In this document: in pieces, positions 45,111 to 57,247 of the stretch
How the letters are laid out: every line of letters starts with the position of its first letter
How positions within the stretch are numbered: position 1 is the stretch's first letter
Assembly (NCBI RefSeq): GCF_016509475.1
Contig: NC_057343.1
Location: forward strand, 204,981,501 to 205,045,500
Reading direction: 5' to 3'
DNA length: 64,000 bases
Source: Prionailurus bengalensis
Lineage: Eukaryota > Chordata > Mammalia > Carnivora > Felidae
Position numbers and translations under genes: made by a program
Notes under the pieces: model-generated
Seen by the model: only the letters and a program-made list of their open reading frames with translations
Databases searched by the model: none
What the model was told of the DNA's origin: nothing

Positions 45111-46310
45111 TAAAGGAATTGCAATCAAACCGTTGCAATGGGTGTCTCCAGATGGTAGGTGGGATTATGTTTAATTTTCTCTTTAATATATTCCAAATTG
45201 TATATCCAAGCATTTATTATTTTCATCACTTAAAAATTGTTATTTTAAGAAAATCATACCTGCAGGGAAAAAAATGTATTACTTGCATACAGAGAGGTCC
45301 CAGGATACCTACTAATCTATTGACATTTGAACATACAGAGCATGGAAGCAAATAATGATTTCAATATACAGTGATCTGAGCAGAAATTAAAAAGAAAGAC
45401 TGGAGCCTCTATGTCCTTTTTAAAAGACCTCAATGATAGCTAAGGCATGCCTAAAAGCATATGTCAGTTGAAAAAGACTGATTCTGAATACCACAGTGTG
45501 GTATCATACTGTTGAGAGACTCTGGAATGTGAAAAGAGCAGAGTAAATTGGTTTGTTTGTAAGAACTCAACATGGGATATCTACTGTAGTCAGAGGACAG
45601 GTCTCAGAAAGGAATTTATTCTGGACGTGGTGGTTTGCTCTCAAGCAATCCAAGAGGAATAGAGTTGGTTGTTCAACTATAAACACAGCAAATAATCCAA
45701 CTCAGTTTATACTTTATGGAATCAATAGAAAGGTGTTAGACAACATCAGAGTGGAGATGGGGAGAAATGGCAAACTGGACAGTCCTACAAGGCTATTCTC
45801 ACTACTACACCCTCCCAGATACTCAGCAGGGAAATTTGCCCAATTGATAACAGGTTAAATTCACAACTGTAAATGCAGAATAAGAAATACCACATCTGGC
45901 TACCAAGAACAATTACAAGCAATTAAAAGGCACAAATAAACTAGAAGAACATATTGAAATATAAGTTTGAAATGAACAATCAGGAAATCCCACCTGAGTT
46001 TTAGTGTCAAAACTACAGAGCTCTAAGTCAAGCGCAGGAAAAAGATCTGCCTTTCATTACATGCTATGGAGAGGAGAAAGCCTTAGCTGTCAGGATTATA
46101 GGCCTTTCTCTCTGGTTGCTTAGTTATTCAAAAGAAACATAAGGAAAAGAGGCTTCTCTGCCTAAGTGCATATACAGGGTATCAGAGAACAATTATATTA
46201 CGACGTATTATATGTTTACAAGGTTACATCTGAAATTTTTCATTTTGTTCTCTCCATTGGTCATGCATTCTGGTCATGGAGCAATTGAAGAAAGTGGCAA
46301 TATCTAATTC
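45110..46310. other. Unassigned stretch
   Basis: No repeat consensus recognised. The 45553-45858 plus-strand frame (101 codons, non-ATG start) shows no known domain. Confidence 0.4.
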
Positions 46311-47460
46311 TATTCAGGTAGTGAGTCAAGAATTATATGTAAAAGCTGAAATTGTGAAGTTTACAAAACAAACCATAAAGTATTTTCATGACCTTGGAAT
46401 GGAGAAAAATATCTGAGACAAGACAATAATAACACTAACCATAAAAGAAAAAAAAAGATACAGTGAATTTTACCAAATTTTAAAACCACTCCTCAAAAAT
46501 TATAAACAAAATGAAATGGCAAGCTACACACCGAGGAAAATATCTTTAATAGATTCATCAAAGAACTCATCAATTAATAACAAAAAGAGAAATCTATTTG
46601 TTTTAAATGGGCAAAACCTTGAGATTCACAAAAAAACATGAATGAATGAATGACCAATAAACGTATGAAAAGGTGTTCAATATCATCAGTCATGGGGGAA
46701 ATGCAAATCAAAACCACAATGAGATCTCATTACACACCAACCAGAACGTTCAAACTTAAGATGTACAATACCAAGTTTGGGCAAAAATGTGTAGCAACTG
46801 AAATATTACTTATTGTTACAGGGCATGTAAAGGAGTACAACCACTTGTGAAAACTGTGTACCAGTGTCTACAAAAGTTAAACATCACCTACTTAATGACT
46901 CAGCAAATTCCACTCCCAGGTATATTCCAAGATCAATAAATGCATATGTCAACAAAAAGCCCTGTACAAAATTGTCCATAGCAGCTTTATGCATAACTCC
47001 AAACTGAAAACACAGATGTTTATCGGAAGTATAGATAAACAGCAGCATAATGCATACAAAAAATTATACGGAAATGGAAAGGAAACTACTACTAATTTGA
47101 AGTTAGTAACTTGTAACTTGAAGAATCTCAAAGCATTTTCCTAAGCAGATCCAGGCACAGAATAGTACGTGATGTACTATTTCATTTATGTAAAATCCAG
47201 AAACAAGAAAAAAACAATCTATGATAATAGAAGTCAGAATGGTGACTGCCTCCGGCGGGGGTAAGGGGATGTGGGCTGACTGCAAAAAGGCACAAGGGAA
47301 CTTTCTGTGGTGTTGAAAGCGTTCCATATCTTGATTTGGTTGGTGGATACATGAGTGTATATGTTTATAAAAATTTCAGAGTATATACTTAAGATCTGTG
47401 CATTTTACGGTATGAAAATTGTCCCTCAGCAAAAAAATTAATCAGAAAAACAGAGCTGAA
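46310..47460 (+). mobile_element. L1M 3' end (ORF2 C-terminus and 3' UTR), sense
   Basis: The open segment at 46650-46850 contains KRCSISSVMGEMQIKTTM, the old L1 ORF2 C-terminal block corresponding to 'k-h-c-s-t-s-l-i-i-r-e-i-q-i-k-t-t'. It is followed by 'cagcaaattccactcccaggtatattcc', 'aacaaaaagccctgtacaaaattgtcc', 'gcagctttatgcataactcc' and 'gggggtaaggggatgtgggctgac'. It is non-functional, and both limits are approximate. Confidence 0.85.
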
Positions 47461-47679
47461 CAATAGACTTTAAGTGAACCAAGGCTTGTAAAAAATGCTT
47501 ACAAACAACAACAAAAATGCTTTTAAAGCTATGTTCTGAGTGAGAATAATAAAAAAGAGATATGCCTCTTTACTTGGCCTATTTCCACCTGCTCACCATT
47601 TCGTTTGCTTCCATCTACTTGGCAAAGTTGAATAGCTTTTACACAAAGCGGGATTAAGACAGAGTTGAAATCTCAAAGG

Positions 47680-47845
47680 AATTGATTATTAAACCCTGGC
47701 TTTGCCACTAACTACTCTTGTGATCTTAGGTAAGTGGCTTCACCCATACCTGGACCTCTGCTTCCTCATCAGTAAGATGAGGGCCAGACTAGACCATTTC
47801 TAAGGCCCCTACCAGCTCTATCCTTCTGTGTGTAATTCCAAATGT
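47680..47845 (+). repeat. MIR SINE remnant
   Basis: 'aaccctggctttgccactaactactcttgtgatcttaggtaagtggcttcacccatacctggacctctgcttcctcatcagtaagatgaggg' is the 5' and central part of MIR, well preserved. Confidence 0.85.
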
Positions 47846-47857
47846 GATTTCTGCAGC

Positions 47858-48228
47858 TTAATACAAAGAACAGCACCCAGAGTTATATGGTGACCTAATG
47901 AAAACATTTGGCACCATTAGTAGACCTGGAATCTGGCAGATATTTTAAAATGTTGGGCTGCCAAGAAAAGCTTACCAAGGTCATAAGCCTATTCCACAAT
48001 GATATATTGGTCATGCTAGTGTTGACAGCATCTCATATGATCCCCTCCCAATTGCAAGACCATGAATGGGATCCAGGGATACCTAATTCTTTGTATGCAA
48101 CCCTGTTAAGGGATTCGAGAAAAGACTTGGAAGCTGATATTAAGATCTGTTCCCAGTACTTTGGAAAACCTTTTCAACTCATCAGACCAAGCACTCAAGA
48201 AGGAACAAACAACCAATGTCCTAAATAA
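47858..48228 (+). pseudogene. Non-LTR retrotransposon reverse transcriptase fragment (not L1), decayed
   Basis: A motif-A-like block (LYGDLMKTFGTISRPGIW) reads in one frame at 47880-47945. Its D-L-x-K-x-F-x-T-I-S-R pattern matches the D-L-T-K-A-F-D-T-V-S-R catalytic block of several non-LTR families. After a frame change at about 47940, the next frame continues F-K-M-L-G-C-x-x-K-L-T-K-V-I-S-L-F-H-N-D, the expected following segment. Later residues near 48130-48200 (DSRKDLEADIKIC, then KPFQLIR) fit the same protein further on. The L1 motif A here is different (SIDAEKAFDK), so this is another clade that I do not name. No host gene is implied. Confidence 0.6.
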
Positions 48229-49754
48229 AAGCATTCCTGTGGGCTTGAAAAGTTGCAGTACCATTAAACAAACTCCTTTTTTCTAGGTTACCATGTTTAA
48301 TTTCCAGAAATATTAATGGATTACAGTGTACTAGAGGACTATAAAGATGCTGATTCTTCTTTACCAGATATTAATGTCTTCTATAGATTAAAAAGTCGCA
48401 GCTTGCCCAACTCCCAAACCTATAAGAAACCAATACAAAAGTACAATGAATTCTGTAGAAACAGCACTAATTTATTCATTCCTCAAGGGCATGATTTAGT
48501 ACATTTCAATAACAACTGGCAGTCCATGGGTAGCCTACATGATTTATCACTCATCTCCGAGAGCCCTTTCAGTCCAAAGAATAACAGGACCTTCTCCTTC
48601 CTAAGGCATTCATGGTTCATGACTAAAGAATAAAGAACATTTTTAAAGCAAATCCAAAAGTGATTTCATAAAGGGCAAAGAACTGGATTTCATATTTTGT
48701 TGTTAATCACGTGCATTCATCCTGAAGGCATCCTAAATGTAGTAAGTACATACATCATTTTCTGCAAGGGTTGTTTGTCTATTCATTTGTTTCTTTGTTT
48801 TTGTGGTGAAGATAGTTTTCATTTTCTGGAGTATACCCTGACTTCTCACTAATAAAAATGACTCCAAATGGATGAAGAAGAATTGGAGAGTGGAAAAACT
48901 TCAGACAGATATTGATCATATTTCAGTCTTGTGGTGTGGAAATGATAGGCACAAAATTAGATCAAAACATGCCAAGCAAATCTGTCGATTCTTGAAGCAG
49001 GGTGTATCTCTAATTAATTTACATTTAAGTATAGTTATTAAAAAATAGACATTATTAATAAAAAGAAGATATATGGGAGTCTTTTCATAATTAATCTCAA
49101 GAAAGAATGAATTCTCACCAAATAAAATATTCTTATTTCACGTATCACAGTATGGAATCTGTACCTGAAAACCACCTTAGGAAGATTAACTGCTTTAAGT
49201 GCATCCTAGTTTTTGTTCTCTTCATGTGGATCTTTTCTTGGACAGCAAACTTCAGAGCCTTTTTCAAATATACGTTGCTTTATTCAAAAAAAACATGCCT
49301 AAAAATCTTGATCAGGCAGGAACTCATTCAAAGCAAATTTCGTTAAGGACTGTTTTTGCTGTTCTTTTCCCATTCTGAAGGCTGTGAACAGTGTAGGAAA
49401 GTCTGTGCTACTTCAGCATTTAAGTGAGTTTCAAAAGCATTCTTAACACTCTTGTCTTCCAATTGTACGCATGTGTAGAAAGAAGCTTAGTGTTGTTTCC
49501 AGGCTTCAGTCACAAAGACTTTAAAATTTTCTTTTCGGAAAGTTTTAAGATTCTCTAGAGAACCACCGTTAGTAACAGAGAATGAATTCTAGGAAAGCAA
49601 CCCACCAGCACTGAAAGACACCTTGAACAGCATAGCCCATTAGAAGTCTTAGGACAACACAGACTAATTAAACAATAGCCTCAGTTTATAATTTACTTGC
49701 TGATGAGGCTCCCTCCAAAGCACCTGAACAAGATGTATCATGGAGTTTTCATAA
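48229..49754 (+). other. Unassigned stretch with one 105-codon open segment
   Basis: The open frame at 48316-48633 (ATG start, 105 codons) shares the frame of the LINE fragment upstream but carries no motif that I recognise. It may be chance or degraded continuation. No other feature is visible up to the DNA transposon. Confidence 0.35.
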
Positions 49755-49756
49755 TA

Positions 49757-50375
49757 CAGTTTATTCTTGTTATTCATGGATTGTGTTATTCAACTTACCA
49801 ACTCACTAAAATGTACCTGTAACCCCAACACCATCGTTCATGGCACTTTCTGTCATTCATGGTCATACTCCGAGCAGCAGAAATTTGAGGCACCCTGCAT
49901 GCACACTCCCAACTGAGGTCAAAAGCTGCCTTTGTTTCAGCCCTCAAAATGTTCACAAGTATCTTTTTCAGTCTATTCAGTGATATTTTCTGTTCTTGAG
50001 ATTTTTGTTGATTTTGTTGCTTACAATGCCTTCTGAGCATGTGCTGAAGTGTTGCCTACTGTTGCTAGGCACAAAAAGGCTATTTTGTGCCTAACAGTGA
50101 AAATAAGTGTTAGATAAGCTTCATTCAGACCCAAGTTATAGTGCTTTCGGCAGTGAGTCCAATGTTAATGAATCAACTATATATTAGCTAAGGTATCTTT
50201 AAGCAGAAACATATATAAAATAAGGATATATATTGATTGATGAAAATGTTGTAACCAGAAGCTACTAGGAACTTAACCATATTTCCCCTAGGAGCATTGA
50301 TTTGGTATTCACTAACTCAGTGTTTGTAAGGAATTTATAGAATATATAACCACAGCAAATAATGAGAATCTACTG
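49757..50375. mobile_element. Tc1/mariner (pogo/Tigger-like) DNA transposon with TIRs and TA duplication
   Basis: The left end is CAGTTTATTCTTGTTATTC. The right end, reversed, is CAGTAGATTCTCATTATTT. 14 of 19 positions match. TA flanks it at 49755-49756 and 50376-50377, the hallmark target duplication of the Tc1/mariner superfamily. The right half carries 'ggaacttaaccatatttcccctaggagcattgatttggtattcactaactcagtgtttg', familiar from an old mammalian element. The minus-strand open segment 49795-50040 may be transposase-derived (K/R-rich) but lacks visible catalytic D residues in a readable frame. Confidence 0.8.
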
Positions 50376-50377
50376 TA

Positions 50378-50860
50378 AGTGTACCTATTACAATAAAAAA
50401 TAATAAAGGAGTCTAAAATCTTCTCATGTCTAGAAGGTTTAGTCAACTGTTGATATGTCTTGGCAGTAACTAAAAATATTTTTATATTGTTATTCCTTTA
50501 TTGCACAATTATACCCATAGTGAAAAAAAAACTTAAAAGGCAAACAACACAATAAATAGAAAACTCTTCATAAAGCTACCAGAGAAAACTATTGATAATA
50601 TTTTGATGTTTAGATTTATAGAAGAGTGTGTGTGTCTATTTACTGTGATGTAAACTGATATTTTCATTCCATGTGCTGTGTATATCTTTCCATCAATAAA
50701 CAGTTTTATAGTTACCTGGTATATCGTTTTATAGATATTATATTGTATATATTTAAGTAGTTTCACATATATGTACACATTTCGTCATAAATAACACTAT
50801 AATAAATATACTTGTTTATACAACATTGTAAACTTGTACAATTGCTTCCTTGGGGAAAAA
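50378..50860. other. Unassigned very AT-rich stretch
   Basis: No gene or repeat recognised with confidence. Confidence 0.4.
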
Positions 50861-52450
50861 ACTAGGAGTGGGAATGTCAGGTGGAGAGGTTTTGATACTT
50901 GTCAAAATATAGTCAAAAGGTTGGGTCAAATAACATACTTATCTGACTGTACGAAAATAATTTCCTTACAATCTTACTAATGCTGTGCGCTGGAATGCTT
51001 TTTAAGTTTTCTGATAGGCCCTGATAAATTTAAAAAATTATTTACCATTGTGGCTCTAATTTGAAGATTAATTCTAGTAATTTGAATATATTTTCATGTT
51101 TACTGGACTCTCTAATTTGTGGAATGCATTTTCATAATTTTTTTCTATACAGCTATTGAAGAATTCACCTTTCACTCATTAGTTGATCAGAAATCATTTT
51201 ATATTAATGGCTATGCTATCATATGTTGCAAGAATTATTTCCAGCATAGTATTTTTTTCCTTTGTTCATATATGTATTAAGTTTCTTTATATTTGGTGGT
51301 AAATAATTTTTTAACCATCACATAGTCAAATCATTCAAACTTTTTTTATGTTTCTGCTTTTGACATCATGCTTCCAAAATTCTGTAACTATACAATTAAC
51401 ATTATCTTCCGGTACTTTATGGTTTAAATCTTTACATTCAATCACTTGCAACTAACAGATGAATTAACCTGTAAATAACTATTGGATGGAATGAGTAATG
51501 TTGAAAATATAGACTGTCATTGAAAGTCTATGTCCAATTTACTAAATTTTAATGAGGAGTAGGTGAGGAATATTACTAAAAAGTACATTTTTAGCATCTG
51601 TCATCATAAGGGTTTTTCTCCTCTCCTTTCTTTATGTAATGAATTATTTAAATACATTTTCTAATGCTGGACCATTCCCACATACTTGAAATACAGCAGA
51701 TAATACATATGTGAAACTGATTTTTAATATCTTCTTAGGATTTTTGCATTGATATTCAGAAGTGTGTTAGGCCTTTGGGATCTATGCTTATCACATTCTT
51801 ACATTAAGGTTATGCTGCCTTTATAATGTGAATTGGAAAGTCTTTTATGTACTGGAAACTTTTTCTATAGCTGGGAATTGCTATTCTCTGAAGACTGATC
51901 TCTGAAATATTCATCTGTCAAACCACCCAAACCAGCAGCCTTTGGAGAAACTATTTTTGACAACTTTTTTTTTTACTTCAAACGTGTTCATTGTCATATT
52001 TAGATTGTCTCTTTCTTATTTTGATGCTTAGCATTTTTGTTTAAAATCAATAATTTCGATTAAATTTTCCTACTAACACTTTACTATTTCAGTCTCACCC
52101 ATATTTATTTTGTCCCCATTCTTTTTCCTGATATTATTTGTATTTATGTCTTCTCTCATTTTCATTAAACTTGTTGCTTTTACAAAATAAGGAATTTCTG
52201 GATTTTTCAATTTGAAATTTTTTTCTAGATTGTATTCTTTTCTTCATTCTATTTTCCATACATTAGCTTTTTTGTGGTTTTTTTTTTCACTAGCTTCTTG
52301 ATTTGAAGTCTCATATCCAAAAAATTTTATGTAATATTCTTTTTGATAATGCAGCTAATTTGGAAAAGATTCTATATCATTTTGTTTTGCAATATTTCTT
52401 CATATATTCCACATTAACTTTTTTCCTTACTCATCTTTAAACAAGACAAA
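50860..52450 (-). mobile_element. Ancient L1 ORF2 and 3' region, antisense
   Basis: Antisense phrases appear in order. 'aggatttttgcattgatattcagaagtgtgttaggcc', 'aaggttatgctgcctttataatgtgaattggaaagtc', 'attatttgtatttatgtcttctctcattttcattaaacttgttgc' and 'gcttcttgatttgaag' match the reverse-transcriptase to endonuclease-linker part of old L1 ORF2. The first part is more decayed. No frame survives. Confidence 0.75.
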
Positions 52451-53280
52451 ATATGGTAAGACCAATGTTCATCCACACACAATCTATTGAATTGCCTTTT
52501 TCGATTCTCTATACACTACAATAATCAATTTTAAGTCATTAGTTAGATTCACTGGGTACAGCGCTCAGCTTCTAGCCTTTTCCTGATTTTCTCAGGTTGA
52601 AACCAAGAGGTATTTCTCCTCTAGCGTGGTGGCATTTCTATATGCTTACTGTCTACTGTTCTGATACCCCAAATGAATTGTGATAAATAAAAAAAAACCT
52701 GTAATCCCAGAAAATACTAGACCAGCATCTCTTTTACAGCTCTTTCCTCATGCAGAACAAAGTCTCATCGTGCATGAACCACCATCAGGTCTTCCTCATT
52801 CTTGAGCAGTCTCTAATCTAAAATTTGAAGTTATCTGTCTAGTTACTAAAAGAGGATAAAAAGGAAAAGGGAGCTAAGTAAAGACGAAGATAGAGATTGA
52901 GGACAATGAGAAAGGTGCTCAGGTCCTGCCTTATACACCACAACAAGTAGTTGGAGGTATATCGCTTTCTCCTGTGAGCTCAGTTTTGAAAAGCAAACAA
53001 TCTGGAGGCATAACGTGGGCTCCGCCTAATTCCCGACACAGGGTGCAGGCCTGGCATAAGGGAAACGTAAGCCTGGAGCATCTTGTGATTCCAGAAAGAA
53101 AGAAAGTGCTCAAAAAACAAAATGAGGACATACAAAAACGGCACAGAAGCTATTCTAAGAGTCCCCAGTGGACAACACCGAAAACAAGTTGAGCGACAAA
53201 ATAAAAAACTGAATTATAACTGAATTATAACTCTCCCCCACACCCAAGTATACATGAGATAACAAGGAAATAAATAAGTA
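52450..53280. other. Unassigned stretch
   Basis: Possibly includes L1M 3' UTR sequence continuous with the next element. The short open frames near 52930-53190 on both strands are not gene-like. Confidence 0.35.
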
Positions 53281-54085
53281 GGTAAATAAATGGAGATTAA
53301 GGACTATTCTTTAATGAAAAATCCATCAATAAATGCAGGAGGAATGAGAGAAATAGGAAAGAACCAATAGAACACCACAACAACCACTGCTGCAGGCAAG
53401 ATCTACTGATGAATGCTTACATTATTGAGTAGACTTTAAGCAGAAAAAGGGCAGTTGCAAAATCTCAAAGTATCTCTCCCAAAATATTTAGTAATTACAA
53501 AGAAAAATAGAGTAACTTTATAGTGGAAAATTCTGGTAAATACCAGCTTAGCCAAGTGGTCAGGTTAACATCACTCTCAATGCACAGTGACATCATGTGC
53601 CCCCTAATATGATGCATTAATGAGGGCACATCACTGCTGTGGTATCCTTCCCTATAACAAATAACCTTAACCTACCCTTGACAAAACAGTAGACAAACCC
53701 AAAGTAAGAGATGTTCCATAATATAAGGGACCAATTCTCTCCAAAGTGTCAAGGCTATGTAATAGACAGACTGAGGAACTGTCACACATTGGAAGAAACC
53801 AAGAAAACACAACACCTAAATGCAACATGGGAGGCTGGATTGGATCCTGGATCAGGAAAACAGGATTAATAAAAACAACTGGTGAAATGTGTAGCTAAAT
53901 TCTAAACTAAATTCTGTATTTTCATTAATAGTATTGCACTAAGGTTAATCTCAGCTCTGACGAGTTCTTCCGGTTATATGACATGTTAACAGAAAGGGAA
54001 ACTGGGTGAAATATATTCAGAAACTATTGTTTTTACAACTCTTCTGGAAAGATATCTCAAATTTAAAAATTTAAAAACTTAATTT
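53280..54085 (+). mobile_element. L1M 3' end, sense
   Basis: 'gaggaactgtcacacattggaagaaaccaagaaaacacaacacctaaatgcaacatgggaggctggattggatcctgg', then 'caactggtgaaatgtg' and 'attaatagtattgcactaaggttaatc', and 'gacatgttaacagaaagggaaactgggtgaaatatattc' are in the order of a widely shared older L1 3' UTR. Confidence 0.75.
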
Positions 54086-55690
54086 GATAAAAAATATTCA
54101 CATAAATTTCATGGTTCCCTGATACATACCTAATAAAATACCAATCTGTAAACGAAATCTTTATTCACTTTGCCCTTAACATTCTAACCATTCAAAATTC
54201 TAAAATTTCTTTTAGCCATAAGAACATTTTCTTGCTCTGGAATTCATGAAAATAGAATCTGTACATAGGTAAAATTTTGTTCAATTCCCTGTAGGAATTT
54301 GGGCTCAGGGAACTGGTATAAGAAAATGCTGATAATCTGGCTACTGATAATAAAGTCCTTTGTCTCTGGTCCAATTCTCCTGTGGTATGCCAGCATCCAT
54401 AAAGCCGTAGCAAGTCTAACTTGCTGGCTTGTAAGAAAAGTAGAAACCTCAGACTCTTCAGAGTTCCTGACATACTCAGTTCTACTTTCTTGTACAAAAG
54501 AAGAGTAATACAGGGGCTGAAAACTCAAATGCCTAATATGCTCAGTAGGTGATATAAATAAACGAAGCAAACCAGATGGGAGATGGTGACCAACTGGAGA
54601 GTTCACTCCTTGTTGAAAAGGTACAACTGCTACTCCAACTGATTACTATAGACCCAGTGCTGCCAAACTATCTGGTTTTTTAATGAGAAATCAAACCTTT
54701 TATATATAAGTAATACCCAAACTCTGATTAATTAAAAAATCCTAATGCATGTTATGAGCTCAACAAATATGGATCACCATTGTCATAGATATTGCTACCT
54801 TAGTACCTTCGTCTGCAGGTTAGATGCCAAAAGACAGAGATCTAGTGTCTTCTGCTTACGGACCGCACCAGATAATCCATTAATGAATTTCGTATGTTTT
54901 CCCACATTTCAAATCTGTTTCATGTTTACAGAAAACATAGAGTAGGTGCTGTCACAATTTGTTCTTTAGACTCACCCAGACTTTTTGAGCAACTTTTGGG
55001 AGAGAACGTGACAAGAATATACAGGGCAGCAGAGAAATTCAGGAGAAAGAAATTAAACAATAAAATTCTCAAGATCAGACCTATGTTTTGCCTCCACAAT
55101 CTGTCTTTGGAGAAATGAGGCCTGCAGTTTCAGGGAAAATGAAACACTGTATTTTGTTTATTGGTTATTCAATCAGATATGCACTGCTGAGTCTTTAACA
55201 TTGTGTTTTAGCTGTTCTGCATTTGCTGGCTAACGATAAAAAAATGTATATTAAAATAAGATGCTCATAAGAACATCAAAGATTGAATAAAAATTTGGTC
55301 TGCTCCATTTTGCACTATAAAAATGCCTAAATCTAGAATTTTCTCACAATTTGAATATCCTATCTTTATAGGTGCTTTTTATATAATAATCTCCATAACA
55401 AAGTCAAAATACTGAGAATTTCATAAAACTACCCAGAGTCTCAATCCAAAGGACTTAAAGGAAGATGTATCATTCCCAGTTATTACTTATTTCAAATGCC
55501 TTAAACCCCAAAGTGACGCTCACAAAACAGTAACAAACATGTGGAGAGACAAGGAAAATAAAGAATTTAAAATAGATGTTATCTTTGCCAGACAATTCAT
55601 ACTCAGGGAAACCAAAGCTTGGGCTTTTAAAAGTATCCTGTGATCTGAGTTGTGTAGCTGAATGGGCCAACACGATGTTTTTTTGTTTTT
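54085..55690. other. Unassigned stretch with overlapping minus-strand frames
   Basis: 54192-54606 has two overlapping minus-strand open frames of 101 and 120 codons. Neither shows a domain I recognise. Sequence such as 'ggggctgaaaactc' and 'accagatgggagatggtgaccaactggagagttc' feels like an old LTR or MER repeat, so these are probably chance frames. Confidence 0.4.
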
Positions 55691-55699
55691 GTTTTTTTC

Positions 55700-56000
55700 C
55701 AAGCACACTGTGTCCCCTCCAACCACAGAGCCGCTATTATGCTACCCCATGAAATGCTCTTCCCCCTCCTTCCTACCCATGCCCAATCTTCCTTCAGCTC
55801 TCAATTCACTTGCTATGTTCACAGGAAAGCCCATTTCCCTCACTCTCTCCTAGCACTGCCTACCTACCCTCTTCCTGCATCACTCACCACAGTTGTCATC
55901 AGTAGAATAAAGTCCATATTCCCACTAGACTGTAAGCAGGACCCGAGAAGACAGAACGCATTTCTGTTTTTATTTTCCACAGAGTAATGTGCTCACTAAG
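55700..56000 (+). mobile_element. L2-like remnant, sense
   Basis: 'gctaccccatgaaatgctcttccccctccttcc', 'cattcccactagactgtaagcaggacccgagaagacagaacgcatttctg' follow the L2 3' region, including its usual 'agactgtaagctcc..agggcagggactttgtct' phrase. Confidence 0.6.
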
Positions 56001-56004
56001 ATAA

Positions 56005-56264
56005 GTGTACTCTTAATTCCCAAAACTTGTTTCACCCATCCTCTCACCCACCTCCCCTCTGATAACCACCTGTTCTCTATAGTTGAGTCTGTTTTTTGGT
56101 TTCTCTCTCATTTTTTTCATTTGTTTTTTGAATTCCACATATGACTGAGATCATATATTATTTGTCTTCCTCTGACTTACTTCACTTAGCCTAATACTCT
56201 CTAGCTCCATCCACATTGAAGCAAATGGCAAGGTTTCATTCTTTTTTGTGGCTGAATATTATTC

Positions 56265-56298
<34 letters not shown>

Positions 56299-56765
56299 AT
56301 CCCACTTCTTTATCTATTCATCTATCAGTGGACACTCAGGCTGCCTCCATAGTTTGGCTATTGCAAATAGTGCTGCAATAAACATACTCTTTTGAATTAG
56401 TGTTTTGTATTCTTTGGGTAAATATCCAATAATGCAATCATAGGATCATATGACAATTTTATTTTTATTTTTTTGAGGAAACCCCATACTGTTTTCCACA
56501 GTGCCTGTACCAGTCTGCATCCCCACCAACAGTGCAAGATGGTTCCTTCTTCTCCACATCCTTATCAACACTTGTTACTTCTTGTGTTTTTTATTTTAGC
56601 CATTCTGACAGGTGTAAGGTGGTATCTCATTGTAGTTTTGATTTGCATTTCCCTGATGATGAGTGATGTTGAGCATCTTTTCATGTGTCTATTGGTCATC
56701 TGTATATCATCCTTGGAGCAATTTTTGTTCATGTCTTCTGCCCACTTTTTCAGATTCTTTTTTGG
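56005..56765 (-). mobile_element. L1 3' end, antisense
   Basis: Antisense 3' UTR ('cttgtttcacccatcctctcacccacctcccctctgataaccacctgttctctatagttg') is followed by the ORF2 C-terminus in reverse. The latter includes 'gctattgcaaatagtgctgcaataaacat' and 'cattctgacaggtgtaaggtggtatctcattgtagttttgatttgcatttccctgatgatgag'. It stops at about 56760 and jumps directly to endonuclease-region sequence, so either the central ORF2 was deleted or this is a separate L1 abutting an older one. Confidence 0.9.
56268..56296. repeat. (TG)n microsatellite in L1 ORF2 C-terminus
   Basis: About 14 TG units in the same position of ORF2 (between the D-E-W-I-like and Y-S-A-I-like blocks, antisense) as the microsatellite in the L1 at 17 kb. 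Confidence 0.85.
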
Positions 56766-57247
56766 TGGATCAACGGGTTATTTAGAAATACACTGCTTAA
56801 TTTCCAAATAATGGGAATTTTTTTTTCATGTCTTACTATTAATTTATAACTTCATATCATTGTGGCCAGAAAGCATAGTCTATATTATTTCCATTCCTTC
56901 AAATTTATAGACACATTGGTGAATGTCCTTAAAAAATGCATATTCTGCATTTATATGGCTGTACTGATGTAGGACAACTGGGATGAATGAATTAAATCTT
57001 ATTCACTATTTAATAGTGTTATTCAAGTCTTCTTACACTTCTTGATTTTCTACTTGTTCCATCAATTGCTAACTGAAGACTACTGAAATCTCCAGCTATA
57101 ATTGTAAATTTTTATATTTATCCCTTCAATTCCCTCAGTCTTCCCTTTGTGTATTTTGAAGCTCTGTTAAATGCAGCTATATTTAGGATTATTAACTTCT
57201 GGATGAATTAATACAATCAGTCTTATATTTTTAAGATTAATATTTGC

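Noticed and set aside
45553..45858. 101-codon plus-strand frame
   Set aside because: Starts without a strong initiation codon, has no recognisable motif and no flanking splice sites.
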